64,000 nt of DNA from Carettochelys insculpta (GCF_033958435.1 NC_134138.1:176436798-176500797); one strand, 5' to 3'. Shown: positions 33,050 through 44,813, counted from the first letter of the stretch. Numbers and translations: made by a program. Notes: generated from the sequence alone by a model not told the origin.

Positions 33050-33590
33050 GTTAAAAGGGGTAAAAAACAAGGGAGATATGATGGGGTATATTGCAGACCA
33101 CCTAACTAGGAAGTAGTAGATAAGGCTTTTTTAAACGACTAACACAATCATCCCGAGCACAGGACTTGGTTGTGATTGGGACTTTAATAATCCAGACATC
33201 CGCTGAGAAAAATAATAGCAGGGCACAGATTAGACAACAAGTTCTTAGAATGTATTGTAGAATTTCTTAATTTCAGAAGATGAAGAAAGCTGCTAGGAGG
33301 AAGGCTGTTCTAGGCTTGATTTTAACAAATAGGGAGGAATTGTTTGAGAATTTGAAAGTAGATGGCATAATGAAGTGATCATGAAATATAGTGCCCATCT
33401 ATAAAAGAGGAATGAGAACAACTCAGGAAACTAAAGCCAATTAACTTAATTTCTATGCCAGGAAAAAATAATGGAGCAAATAATTAAGGAATCCATCTGC
33501 AAACATATGCAAGATAATAAGGTGATAAGTAACAATCAGCATGAATTTGTCAAGAATGAATCATATCAAAGCAACCTGATAGCTTTCAAT

Positions 33591-35468
33591 GGCTGTGTCT
33601 ACCCTATGAGATAAAAGTGAATTCATTAATATCAATTTTGTAATTCTGGAATATATAAATTTGAATTTCACCATCCTCACTTCCTCATGTGCTCCTCACA
33701 AAGTCGTCTTATTGCTGCCACACTCAACTGGCAAACATCGACTGTTGCAGGAGTGCATTGTGGGAACCTATCCCACAGTTCCCTTATCCCAATGACATTC
33801 TGGATATGCTTGCTGGTCTTTGACATCATCCTCCCACATTACATTTTCCTCATTCCCCTCCCGCGTTAAGCAAATGTCCATTTTTCCAGCTGGAAGGAAG
33901 GAGAAGTAGGGTGTCCACAGAGATGGCAAATTTTACAGAAATCTTTTTCTTCTGTAACTGAATGATATAGGATTTCATAAAAATCAGCAAGTGTCTCTCT
34001 TCCCAACTGGCCATCCACCGACTATCCCCCCTCCTGTGATTGCACCCAATCCCTGAAAATAACACAGGGCTTCTGAAAAGCTTGAAAGAGTTCCTGAGGG
34101 GAGGGTATTTGGTTTCCCCATTCATTATACAGCTTCTGTTTACAGTCTGTGTTCTCAACTGACCATCCACTAACTCTCCTCCTGTGATTTCATCTGATCC
34201 CTGAAAATAACACAGGGACCCTGAAAAGCTGAGACAAAGTTAGAAAAAGAGGATAGAAAGTCTAGGAAAAGTATTTTTGTCTTCCCTCTTCACTACACAG
34301 ACACTGACAACATGGGAGATGTCAGTGAAATCTCATACACTGAACTTATAACCGAAAAAGGAATTTCAACTGACCCTCCACCCACTGTTCCCTGTATTTT
34401 GGGGGGTCAAAGCATGAAGAACCAGGATATGAAAGGTTAGGGAAAATATTTTGTAACTGAAATATTAAAGATTTCGCAAAAAGCAGCAGGTGTCTGCAAT
34501 GGGCAGCAAGCCCCCGAAAATATTTTTGGTGGGGTGGCAGGCTGTGGTCAGTGGCTGCAGAGCTGGTTGAAATGTTCCACTGCTCCTGAATATCTTAGCC
34601 GGCCGGGGAGACTTCCCTCTGGAGGCATCCAGCTCCACAGGTCCATTGCTGGCGCCTGGGGAGTGTTCTGTGCGGGGCCAGTTGAAATAGTGTGCAAGCC
34701 CCCAAAATTCATTTCCTCCCTTGGAGCCCTAACCACCCGCAAGCTGAAACATGGTGCTGCCTGGCGGCACGCTCAGTGCCAAATGGCAAACATGTCCTTT
34801 TATTGGGGCAGGGCTACCCACTTGATGTGGCTGAGCGCAGGAAAGATACTGACTGTGTGGTGGCTATGGGGGTAGGAGGGGTACACAGAAATGTAAATCA
34901 TGAGAAGAAGTTTCTTGATCTCTTATGCAAGCACAAGTCCCACAACAGCCTTGCTGCCATGTGGCAAGCACAGCAGAGAAAAACATACCAAGTGTAGAGA
35001 CAGAGCCACAAACTCTGTGCTGGGGCTATTTGTAATGGGTAGATGTGCTCACAGTGCTAATAGCAAAGAAAGAAAAGATGCTTCTTAGGCTCTCGTACAA
35101 ACATGACCCCAAAGCCAAGGGCTTCCTTGTCCCGATTTGAAATTCATAAAAGTCTTCCTGTTACCTAATTCCTGTGCACCCTGGAGAGCAGTGACCTGTG
35201 TGTAGCACTGAGGGACATTGTGGCTTACGTACGGGACACCTCTGAAAGCTAATACATTTCATTTAAGATGTGGTGCTTCCACACTGGATTTTAATCAAAC
35301 TTTTGAATTCAAGATTGATGCTACACCCATCAGGTACTGACAATATTGTGATATTGATATTTTAGTGTTCCCTAAATCAAGCTAATGGTGTTTACAGTGA
35401 ATGCAGACACATGGTAATATCAAGCAAATTGCCTTAAATTCAAATTTATCTCATAGGGTAGACCAGCC
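33591..35468. mobile_element. Unclassified 1.88 kb TIR element inserted in CR1
   Basis: The ends GGCTGTGTCTACCCTATGAG and CTCATAGGGTAGACCAGCC are inverted repeats of about 25 bp. The outer 12 bases match the window-wide terminus. It lies exactly between two CR1 pieces. The target duplication is unclear (AAT on the left, TTT on the right). Inside, three related units begin with CAACTGRCC at about 34003, 34156 and 34367. Two of these carry CCCTGAAAATAACACAGGG. The rest (34530-35230) is GC-mixed without an intact ORF. Confidence 0.75.
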
Positions 35469-35646
35469 TTTGATAGGATACCAAGCCTTGTGAATAAGGA
35501 GGAAGCAAGAGACGTAGTATAGTTAGACTTTGTTAAAGCATTTGATACAGCCTTGCATGACCTTCTTATCAATAAACTAGGAAAATACAACTTTGATTGG
35601 ACTATTATGAGATGGGTGCATAACTGGTTGGATAACCATTTTCAGT

Positions 35647-36088
35647 GGCCATGTCTACACAAGAGGCTTTTCCTGGCAAAACTCGGCTTTTGTTGGAAAC
35701 ACAGTGGCGTGTCTACGACAAAATGCAACTTTGTTAACAGTTTGTTGACAAAACCCATCAGATCCGCCAGCAGCATTATATCTCTCCCCGTTCAGGTATA
35801 ACACCTTTGTTGACAGTGTTCTGTTGACAAAACAGCCATGTAGATGCTCCAGCGCCCCTTTGTCAACAGACAGGGCTTCTGGTTCACCAGGCAGTCCTGT
35901 TTGCAGCACTTCCGGTCAGCCATTCTGTCAAGAGAGGGCCAGGCAGTCTGGTTGCTGTTTGTCAACAGAGCAGATTGCTCTCTCAATTCACTTTTATGTG
36001 TAGATGGAATCTGTCAACAGAAGTTTTGCCGGGAAATCCCTTCTGACAGTGACTTCCATTGACAGATGCTTCTTGTGTAGACATAGCC
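35647..36088. mobile_element. MITE (TGTTGACA family) in CR1
   Basis: This 442 bp element has ends GGCCATGTCTACACAAG and CTTGTGTAGACATAGCC. It is flanked by AGT at 35644-35646 and 36089-36091. Repeated TTGTTGACA/TGTCAACA blocks line both halves. It sits inside the CR1 reverse-transcriptase region. A second copy is at 56660-57074. Confidence 0.85.
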
Positions 36089-36456
36089 AGTAACTAGTTA
36101 TCAATGGTTCCCAGTCATACCGGAAGGGCACAACAAGTGGAGCTCTATAGGGATCAGTTTTGGGACTGGTTCTGTTCAATATCTTCATAAAGGACTTAGC
36201 TATTGGCCTAGAGAATATATTTATAAAGTTTGTGGACAATACGAACCTGGGTGGGTTTGCAAGTACTTCGGAGGGTGGAGTTATAATGGAAAATGATCTG
36301 GACAAACTGGAGAAATGGTCTGAGGTAAATAGGATAAAATTTAATAAGGATAAATGCAAAGCATTCCATTTAGGGAGGAACAATCAGTTTAACACATACA
36401 AAATGGAAAGTGACTGTCTAGGAAGAAGTACTGCAGAAGGGAATGTAGGAGTCATA

Positions 36457-37150
36457 AGCTGCGTCTACACGTGCACGCTACTTCGAAGTAGCGGCACCAA
36501 CTTCGAAATAGCGCCCGTCGCGTCTACACGCGTCGGGCACTATTTCGAAGTTAACTTCAACGTTAGGCGGCGAGACGTCGAAGTCGCTAACCTCATGAGG
36601 AGATAGGAATAGCGCCCTACTTCGACGTTCAACGTCGAAGTAGGGACCGTGTAGACGATCCGCGTCCCGCAACGTCGAAATTGCCGGGTCCTCCATGGCG
36701 GCCATCAGCTGGGGGGTTGAGAGATGCTCTCTCTCCAGCCCCTGCGGGGCTCTATGGTCACCGTGGGCAGCAGCCCTTAGCCCAGGGCTTCTGGCTGCTT
36801 CTGCGGCAGCTGGGGATCTATGCTGCAGGCACAGGGTCTGCAACCAGTTGTGAGCTCTGTGTATCTTGTGTTGTTTAGTACAACTGTGTCTGGGAGGGGC
36901 CCTTTAAGGGAGCAGCTGGCTGTTGAGTCCGCCCTGTGACCCTGCCTGCAGCTGTGCCTGGCATCCCTGTTTCGATGTGTGCTACTTTGACGTGTAGATG
37001 TTTCCTCGCTGCGCCTATTTCGATGTTGGGCTGAGCAACGTCGAAGTTGAACATCGACGTTGCCGGCCCTGGAGGACGTGTAGACGTTATTCATCGGTCG
37101 CAACATCGAAATAAGCTATTTCGATGTTGGCTGCACGTGTAGACGTAGCC
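36457..37150 (-). mobile_element. Non-autonomous Harbinger A derivative, 694 bp, in CR1
   Basis: It is bounded by ATA at 36454-36456 and 37151-37153. The ends are AGCTGCGTCTAC and GTAGACGTAGCC. In reverse orientation it matches the copy at 24976 along its full length, including the promoter-like TTAAAGGG block (36896-36910). The former start codon now reads ATA. Insertion separates CR1 pieces 3 and 4. Confidence 0.92.
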
Positions 37151-37769
37151 ATAGTGGACCACAAGCTAAATATGAGTCAACACTGTTGCAAAACCAGGAA
37201 ACATGATGTTTGGCTGCATTAGCAGGTGCGTCGTAAGCAAGATACGAGAAGTAATTCTTCTGCTCTACTCTGCATTGATTAGGCCTCAGCTGGAGTATTG
37301 TGTCTGGTATTGTGACCACATTTCAGGACAGATGTGTATAAATTGGAGAAGGTCCAGAAGAGAGAAATAAAAATGATTAAAGGTCTAGAAAACATGACTT
37401 GGGAGGGACAACTGAAAAAATGGGTTTGTTTAATTTGGAAAAGAGAAGACTGAGAGGGGATATGATAATAGCTTTCAAGTATCTAAAAGGGTGTTACAAA
37501 AAGAAGGAAGAAAATAGGACACGGAGCAATGGGCTTAAATTGTAATAAAGGAGGTTTGGGTTGGGCATTGGGAAAAACTTCCCAACTGTCAGGGTGGTTA
37601 AGCACTGGAATGCATTGCTTAGGGTGGTTGTAGACACTCCATTGATGGAAATACTTAAGAGCAGGTCAGAGATGCTTTAGATGGTTCTTGGTTCTGCATG
37701 AGGTCAGAGGCCTGGACTTGATGTCCTATTGAGGCCCCTTCTATTTCTTGTATTTTACGATTCTACAGA

Positions 37770-38500
37770 AACTGTGGGCTCAGGTCTCTGCACCACATGA
37801 CCAGAATGCAGATCTCTATATCCAGACAAAAGCCCCAGCACCATCTTTTGTCCCCATAATTCTTGCACCCAGTTTCCATGAGTCCAATCTGTCTCTACCT
37901 GATAAATTTAGCAAGGACGGAAGAGAACCAATTTTTGCAGGCTCCTAAACCAATGCTATCTCTTGTTTCTGTTGCAGCCACAGTTGTAACCTACAGATCA
38001 GTCTAAAATGGAACCAATATTTAGTCTGCTCAATAGAGAGGTCTTTAAATGGGCATCCCCCCTCTGGAAAGGTCTGGTCCTTTCTTTGAACATGTTGAGA
38101 ATTTTGAACAAGCAACAGGGGACATCTTTGATCCTAGCTGAGAACATACCACAGAAGCTGCTCTCCATGCCCTCCAGCAGGTTCCAAAGAATGTTTCCAA
38201 ATATGCAGCAGAATTTTAATGTCTGGCTGCAGACCCACTGGAATGAGGCCATACAGCAATGCTACTTCAGACATGGACTCAACAACTCTATTAAAAGGGA
38301 ATTAGCATGACTGGAACCTGCACCAAGCCTCATAGTCTTAATTGATCTCTGTATTAGGATTGGTGATTGGGTACAGGAGCAAGCCAAAGAAAAACAACAT
38401 GCCACCCACCCTTTAGCCAGACATATTTCAGCTTCCAGGGCCACACTTGCCTTACCAGACCCCAAAGCAAAGAAACCAGACCTACCTGTTTGCTGAAAAA
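37770..38500 (+). pseudogene. Ty3/Gypsy-type gag remnant
   Basis: The + strand has the capsid-type phrases seen in vertebrate Gypsy gag. LSLPDKFS leads in, then after a frame change near 37940 comes LLNQCYLLFLLQPQL, then LLNREVFKWASPLW. These are followed by HWNEAIQQCYFRHGL and, after a TGA, LEPAPSLIVLIDLCIRIG. A Cys-rich stretch at about 38490-38545 may be the decayed zinc knuckle. At least two stops and one shift break it. No protease or polymerase follows, so it is a fragment. It abuts the CR1 3' end. Confidence 0.75.
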
Positions 38501-38545
38501 AGTATTGTTGTCAAGCATTATGTCATGAAATTTGCCCTGTGTTCT

Positions 38546-39029
38546 CATGTGGATCTCTACTTCTCTCTTCTTCTGGTTCCTTCCTGAAGGAGCTATCCTG
38601 CAGGACCAAACTTCACAAAAAATGGGTTCTTCTCACCCTAGAATCAGGTGTGCACACACATAAACCTGAGAGGACTAGGTTAATCAACACTACCCAGCTT
38701 ACTCCTTGTTTGTTCTTGGACTCTATGCTGGGTTGAACAACTCTTCCAAGCTGCTACTCTCAGATGCCCCAGGTTGAGCACCTCTTTATGCCTACTTTTA
38801 TATTACAATTGTTCTGGTAGTAACACAGTAGATGAGCCAACCTCACAGGATTTTTGGGTGTTGCAGGGATGTTTAGCTTCAGTATGAGGACCATTGCTGT
38901 AGCGCAAATGGGGAAGCTGAAAACACCAATCAGAGAAAGAGAGAGAGAAGAAAACAACCAGCTAAACCAGAAAAGTTATTTATTATCAGGTAATAACAAT
39001 ATAGGGCATCCAAACAAACAAAACAGTTA
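38546..39029. other. Unassigned DNA after the gag remnant
   Basis: No further retroelement domain can be read. No gene is seen. Confidence 0.4.
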
Positions 39030-39255
39030 GGCTGTGTCTACATTTGCATTCTTCTTTGGAAAGGGGTATGTAAATGAGGGAATCAAAAATGCAAATGAGG
39101 TGCAGATTTGCATATCCACCACCTCATTTGCATATTCTCATTTCAAAAGCGCTTCTTTCCAAAGACGAAAACCAGTGTAGACACTGCTCTTTCGAAAGTA
39201 AACCCCATCTTCGAAAGAATCCTTCTTCCCATTTTTATGGGCTACATCTAAAATG
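39030..39255 (+). mobile_element. MITE fragment, left end only
   Basis: It starts AGGCTGTGTCTACATTTGC and carries ATGCAAAT/ATTTGCAT blocks and TTTCGAAAG motifs, as in the element at 28916. There is no matching right end, so it is truncated. Confidence 0.6.
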
Positions 39256-40086
39256 GACAAGTGAACCCTTAGTGACTATACATTAAAAGAAATACATTCA
39301 GCCCTTTTGGGGTCAGCCATTGTATTATTTAAAACACCCTAAAGCTCACGATTCTCTTCTCCCTTACACCAGTGTAAGCCCATAGTAACTCCACTGAAGT
39401 CAATAGGAATCATGCCCATATGGCTAAGAGTAGAAGTGAGCTTTACATTTTGTATTTCAACTGCACCACTCGTAATTTAATAGTTGTGCTAGTCTGTGTA
39501 ATTAGAACCATAGTGTGGCTTCACATGCTATAATCTCTTGCATGTGTATAGCCAAAGTATATAAACAGCAGCAGTCGGTGGCAATAATCCCAACCCCCGC
39601 CAACTGCCTTGCTCTATGTGCAATGCATCTGAGGGTTCTGTTCACAGCACAGTAGGATTTGGAAGTGTTGCATATATGTCTGAGTGCCAGTCCTCCTCTT
39701 CTAGTTAGTGGGAAGGGAGATCAGGGATTCACTGATGGGCTCAAAAGAGTTTTGATCAAACTTGGTGCATAAAATCATACCATGGTTCTTTCTAGAGGAT
39801 TGGGATCTATAAAATGCAAGTATTGATTTAAATTTCATCAACCTCTTCATGAATATTAACAAGGGCCACATCTTCTAAGGGAGCAAAACCAAATTAAAAC
39901 TTTGGATGAAATTGTGAACTTACACACTGAGGCCAGATTTGTAAAGGTATTCAGATGCCTAAAGATGCAAATACATACTTAGCATGATTTTCAAAAGTAT
40001 TTAACCCCCATTGACTGAAACTTTTGAAAATCCTTCTGCATTTTTAGACGTCAAAATATCTTGACAAGTTGTCCTCGAATATTGGC
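39256..40086. other. Unassigned DNA with an old interspersed motif
   Basis: The segment 39360-39415 (TTACACCAGTGTAAGCCC, then ACTCCACTGAAGTCAATAGG) is a phrase common in sauropsid genomes. Otherwise nothing. Confidence 0.4.
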
Positions 40087-40610
40087 TGTGATGGGGTGGA
40101 CTAAGCCCCAATGCCCTCGAGATGAGGTCAGAGGCTTTGCCACTCTCCATCCCAGCAAGGAGCAGGCAAGAGGTTCTCCAGGGAGGATAGATCAGCTGTC
40201 TCAGTGAGAGCCAATCAGGGCACAGAAGACCAATATAAAAGAAGCTGCAGGAGCTCTACTCTGGTAGATGCTTGTGGTGCCTGCGAGCCCAGCAGCACTT
40301 GGACAGCTCCATGTGAGCACTGAGCTTTGACCTGGGTCGGTCCAGTGGCTGGAGACTGGCCACAAACCTGGTGGAGGAGCTGACAGCACCCTGGACAGAG
40401 TGCTTCCAATCCCACCCATAGGACTCAGAAGGCAGCAGTCAAGATGGGACGGGGTACCCTCAGCTGCAGAGGAACACTTGACAGCAGGCTGGCCCTGTTA
40501 AGAGGGCCAAGACACTTAACTAGAATCTGCTCTCAGCTCGTATTGATTATGGGGGATGAAGCATTGGGTGGCTGGGGCCTTTTCCTGAACAGGATTGGCC
40601 TTGAGTAGTT
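40087..40610 (+). mobile_element. LTR-like segment with CCAAT and TATA boxes
   Basis: It begins TGTGATGGGGTGG, an LTR-style start. A CCAAT box at 40210-40214 and a TATAAAAG box at 40234-40241 are spaced about 20 bp apart. GC-rich transcribed-type sequence follows. I did not find the 3' LTR boundary, a flanking duplication or coding sequence. Confidence 0.45.
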
Positions 40611-40765
40611 AGTAGCTTCCTTTTTATGAAATATTGTAACTTCTTGCTGTAATAGGTACTACATTCCATGTTTATATGTGCTTTGTGTTCACTTAGTAAG
40701 GCCTGAAAAATAATTCACACCTCTCTCCGTAGAACACTTTTTAATAACTGATTTTACAGAGGTAC
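40611..40765. other. Unassigned spacer
   Basis: AT-rich sequence, possibly the rest of the LTR. Confidence 0.3.
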
Positions 40766-41078
40766 AGGTTGAACCTCTTTAACACTGAACTCTGTCATCC
40801 AGCAACATCCATAATCTGGCATGATTTCTGTAAGCTGGACAATGACTTACCATGGGTGTTACCAAGTTTCCTGTGGTCCCATAAAGTTTATTTACAATCA
40901 CCAGTCCAGGCTGTCAGTGATATTCACCAGTACTTTCCCCTAGCTGTATTTTAAGAGCCAGTAAGTAGCGGAAGTGTGGGTAAGGCTGCTGCAGAATATT
41001 GACCTCTTTTGGTCTGGAAAATTCTCTTGTTCAGTATCAGTCAAGTCCCAAGGTGCCAAGTGAGAGAGGTTCAATCTC
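40766..41078 (-). mobile_element. MITE with AGGTTGAACCTCTC ends, copy 1
   Basis: The left end AGGTTGAACCTCTTTAA and the right end GAGAGAGGTTCAATCTC are inverted repeats. The interior matches, in reverse, the copies at 50524 and 51922 (shared TGTGGTCCCATAAAGTTTA). Confidence 0.8.
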
Positions 41079-41654
41079 TACTGCATTTTCTCATGTAAGC
41101 CCCTTTATGTCTTGCCCTCCATCTCAGCTTCATGAAGTTATGAAAAGTAGCAACATTTTACTGAAATGTCAGTGTTTCATATTTCATGCCTGGCCCAAGG
41201 AGAAACATCGGGGGTGTCTTGTTCTGGGCACAGTATCAGGCAGGATGGAAATAGTTATCAGATGCTATGCAAAATCCCTTATTGAATTTCTAACATGTTT
41301 TTGTTTGTTTGCTTGTTTTTTTAAAGAAAACGTCATAGGCAGTGACAAACAGCTTTTCTTAGCTGGAATTGAGAGCATGTGTATTTAACTCTCTCTCTTG
41401 AAGAGTTAAAAACAAACATCAAACAAGTAACCTCAGCCTGACACTGATATATGTATGTGAGGGAGGGGCCATGTACTATACATTTTGTACACACTGTGTA
41501 AGTTCCAGGGACAGTAGCATTTGCTGAGTTCAAGAAAGTAGCAACAGCCAACAAGGAAGTTAGATTATAGGACAATGCAATGTACCCAGGAAGTACTATT
41601 CATCCCAGAGTTTCCACAGTGGTTCCTGTTCATGATTATGGCTAAACTCTACAC
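41079..41654. other. Unassigned non-coding DNA
   Basis: A 129-codon + frame (40999-41388) overlaps the preceding MITE and has no domain. Confidence 0.4.
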
Positions 41655-41868
41655 TGTAGTTCAGGGATTCTCAAAAATACAAAGGGTCATGAGGTTATGA
41701 TATGGGGGATCATGAGCTGTAATTCTCCCTCATCAAATTGCACTTTGCCTCCAGCTTTTATAACAGTATTAAATATAAAAAAGTGTTTTAATATATAAGG
41801 TGGAGGCCATGCTCAGAGGCTTGCTTTGTGAAAGGGGTTACCAGTATAAAGTTTGGGAGTCACTGCAT
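41655..41868. mobile_element. hAT-type MITE, decayed
   Basis: It opens with GTTCAGGGATTCTCAAAAA and closes with AGTTTGGGAGTCACTGCAT. These are inverted relatives of the CAGGGGTTCTCAAACT-type terminus of vertebrate hAT MITEs. It is short and non-coding. Confidence 0.5.
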
Positions 41869-42307
41869 CTAGCTCCTGGTGTTGGCTGAATTCTCAGAAG
41901 CCATCAAAAGTCTTATACAAATATGAAATAGGACTAAAATGAATACTGTTAAAAGAAAGGCAGAATACCTGTCTGTGGGTTTATTTCTGGCAAGGTTCTG
42001 TTATTCCATGAAGAATCCACATGTCAGAAAGTATGCAAACTACTATGTGAACACAGAATACATTTCCATAGAGATGGGCTTATTAACTATAATGCATTTC
42101 AAAGCCCAGCTGGTACATGAAATGCATTCTGAAAAAGAAAAAGGGCTTTGCTGATGTTGATGTTGCTGATGCTGGGGGGGAGGTATTGCCTTACAGATTA
42201 GTAATATTCCTTCAGATTCGTTTATTAACTGGTACCCTTCCCTGAATCCAGGCTGGGTATTTTTACTTGGAGCCCTCATTTGAAAGCATGGAGATATACA
42301 TATTTCA
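41869..42307. other. Unassigned non-coding DNA
   Basis: Includes a short GATGTTGATGTTGCTGATGC simple repeat at 42152-42171. No gene is seen. Confidence 0.4.
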
Positions 42308-42478
42308 TAGAGCTAGAAAGAACCTTGAGAGGCCATTGAGTCCAGTCCCCTGCATGACCTATCACCATCCCTGACCGATATTTTTTAAAATTACCTGCCC
42401 TAGAAGGAGCCTCTCAAGCACTGAGCTTACAATTCTGGGTTTATAAGGCTAATGTTCTAACCACTGAGCTACCCCCAC
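42308..42478 (-). mobile_element. tRNA-derived SINE (turtle-type, CR1-like tail)
   Basis: On the - strand the head reads GGGGGTAGCTCAGTGGTTAG, an A-box-like tRNA segment. A decayed B-box region follows (AATTGTAAGCTCAGTGCTTG). The body then leads into a tail ACTCAATGGCCTCTCAAGG that resembles CR1 3' ends. This is the structure of the tortoise Pol III SINE. The A box is good and the B box weak, so it is not expected to be transcribed. Confidence 0.75.
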
Positions 42479-42910
42479 CATTAATGTACAGCTCCATAAT
42501 CTTAAAACAAATAAAATAAATCCATGTATTCCCTAGGAGTCCTTTTCCCTCAACTGTTAAATAGGTTGAAGTAAGATTGTACTGTATGCATTATTTATAG
42601 CTTGAGTAGGTTAAGCGCTTCTGTTTGTTTTGCCACAAAGCAAACCTTGAACTCGGTGGTCAGGACTGAAGTGGGGTGTTCCTCTTTTTCAATCTTATCA
42701 TTTTGAGACAACGAGTAGATGTGTAGGAGGATGTTTCGCTGTACGTAGGATCTGTTCAGTCACTCAGGATGCATTTTGCTAGGGTGCAATGTATTTACCT
42801 CTCTCCTCAACTGCAGACAGCATTGGGAGTGCTGTGGGGGACAATCCCACTGCAATCAAGATAAAGCTTCTGACAGCAACGTCAGTTTAGTTGGTATTTC
42901 AAATTGTAAG
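42479..42910. other. Unassigned non-coding DNA
   Basis: No identifiable feature. Confidence 0.4.
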
Positions 42911-43180
42911 GGCTGGAGTACAATGCTGCAGTAAATAGATTTAACATATGCAGCTTCAGTTAGGTGGCTAATGTAAATGAATTTGACGTTATTAGATCCA
43001 CTTACTGCAGTGGTTATACTCCCATCGACTTCCCTTATAGTTCATGGGGAGATGGAGTACACAAATCAATGGGAGAGTGCTCTCCCCTAGAGTTAGAGTG
43101 TCTTCACCAAAGCTGCTAAATTCATGCCTTGCTGCACTGATTGCAGCAGTGTCAATCTACAGGCAAGTATAGACATACCC
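42911..43180. mobile_element. Candidate MITE
   Basis: The left end GGGCTGGAGTACA and the right end GTATAGACATACCC are imperfect inverted relatives of the GGGTATGTCTAC type. The halves carry complementary blocks around GGGAGAGTGCTCTCCC. The boundaries are approximate. Confidence 0.45.
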
Positions 43181-43638
43181 TCAGTAGAACTTTGTGTTCT
43201 TGTAGGGCTCATATGTAAGAGGAGCAAGAGGATTAAAGGGGACCAGTTACTCTCTGTGCCAACTAACCACTTGGCCTGAGGGGCTGTACTGTGGAAAGAG
43301 CAGTCACCACAAGGTGGATAATCTCCATCCTGCATAAGTAGACAGGGAGTGAGAAGACTCACTTCCACTGCCTCAATTATCTGGCCTGCACCGCTGCATA
43401 GGTCCAATGGAGGACAACCATCTGGGCCAGCAAAAAGGCTGGTGCAACCCACTCCTCACCACTCCCTAAACAAGAGGGAAGCACCAGATAGCAACTGTGA
43501 GTGATACAGTTACATGCTGCTGCTTAAGTAAGCAGGACCGTAAAGTTACAAAGCAGCCTTCGGTACCTTAAAGTGGTAATTAAGCATCTCACGCTTGTTA
43601 GGTAATTATTACTACTCCTATTTCACCTGGCAAACTGA

Positions 43639-43900
43639 GGGCTAGTCTATACTAGAAGTGCTACATCAGCACAGCTGCACCCCTATAGTGTCAACTGCTG
43701 CCTGAAGAAATCTCTCACATTAGCACAGTTACGCAATCTCCATGACAGGCTGAACTTATGTCAATCGGACAGTGCCTTGGTCCACATAGCACCAGTGTGG
43801 ACAGTGCTTGGGTCATTGTAATTTTCATCGTTGGGGTGTCTTTTTCACACCCCTGTGTGATGTAAGTTATATTGACTTAAGCAGCTGGGTAGACCTGCAC
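43639..43900. mobile_element. MITE (GGGCTAGTCTATACT type)
   Basis: It begins GGGCTAGTCTATACTAGAAG and ends near GGGTAGACCTGCAC. The interior includes CACAGCTGCACC and GTGTCTTTTTCACACCCC, phrases that I recognise from an abundant turtle MITE family of about 260-300 bp. It is non-coding. Confidence 0.65.
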
Positions 43901-44691
43901 TGAGAGTTTACTTCCCTATTCCAAACTGCTTTAACCCGGCCCCAAAACAATCAAAAAAATAGACCGCCTTGGTACCACTGTGAGAATGTTCACAAAAAGA
44001 GGCCTGAGCAGTTGTGCATTTGTGTGGGGGCAATGTGATGGTAGTTGTGTGCCTGAGCTGAGAGGTGCAAGTGTGTTTGATTATGTGAGGACTAAAAGGA
44101 TTATATTAAATTATCCACAGATATTTTACTATATCACTGGTCACTAAAGAATGGTGATTCATTCTTACCACCACAAAAGGGGATGTGTGTATGTATGTGT
44201 GTGCATTATATAAGCCTGCATGTTTTTCTCCTCTGTTACATTATGTCATATTACATAAGTCACATGATATAAGCCCCCTTCCAGAATGCATTTTCTTTTT
44301 CTTGAAGATGTGCTTATTTGGGGCAGATGAATACAAAGGTCTGATGCTAGTTAGGAATATCAGTAGCTATCCAGCCTGTGAACCATTTCATCTCAATCAC
44401 CATTTTTGCCTCAGTTGTGTCACAGCTTTAAGTTTATACAGATAAAACATTCTCTCCTCATGGGAACAGAGCAGTGAAGAACAGGATACCAGATACTAGT
44501 AGCCAGCTCTATTTAGATATCAGATCAGTTACCTAATATGAAGCCCAGTGTTACATCAACTTGCAGCTCTGATTTCAGGATGTTTCTAATTTACTTCCCA
44601 AGCATTTTGTTCTACACGTATAGTATAAGGACAAAGATCTAGTGGAAGTGCACTGGGCAATCATGTAGGACACCTGTGACTTCCACTTGCT
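43901..44691. other. Unassigned non-coding DNA
   Basis: No gene or named repeat. Confidence 0.4.
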
Positions 44692-44813
44692 AAGTGCCAT
44701 GGCCGGCAGCATGCTAACGAGGCACTGAATATTCATGTCAGTGCCTCATTAGTATTCTTTGATTTGGCCATTAGCATGGCCATTTAGAAGTTTCCCCTAG
44801 TGTAGACATAGCT
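44692..44813 (+). mobile_element. MITE fragment, right end (ATGCTAATGAGGCACT family)
   Basis: Matches the right half of the element at 47923 (ATGCTAACGAGGCACTGAAT, CAGTGCCTCATTAGTATT) and ends GTAGACATAGCT. Confidence 0.7.

Larger units (their letters stand above)
33050..37765 (+). mobile_element. CR1 LINE, internally deleted and split by three TIR insertions
   Basis: Four pieces (33050-33590, 35469-35646, 36092-36456, 37151-37765) read in order as one CR1 ORF2. Piece 1 has the end of the endonuclease domain (DFNNPDI, then [20 protein letters not shown]). It then jumps directly to the start of the reverse transcriptase (IVPIYKRG, IMEQIIKESICKHM). Piece 2 carries [20 protein letters not shown]. 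Piece 3 has the FVDN motif where active CR1 has the FADD catalytic box, then LDKLEKWSEVNRIKFNKDKC. Piece 4 holds the C-terminal part (MIKGLENMTWEG, RRLRGDMIIAFKYLKGCY) and the 3' UTR ending near TTCTATTTCTTG. Stops and shifts are present throughout. The joined order shows a single old insertion later interrupted. Confidence 0.85.

Noticed and set aside
34534..34875. 113-codon + frame inside the 1.88-kb TIR element as a transposase remnant
   Set aside because: I found no DDE-type or other transposase motif in this or the neighbouring frames.
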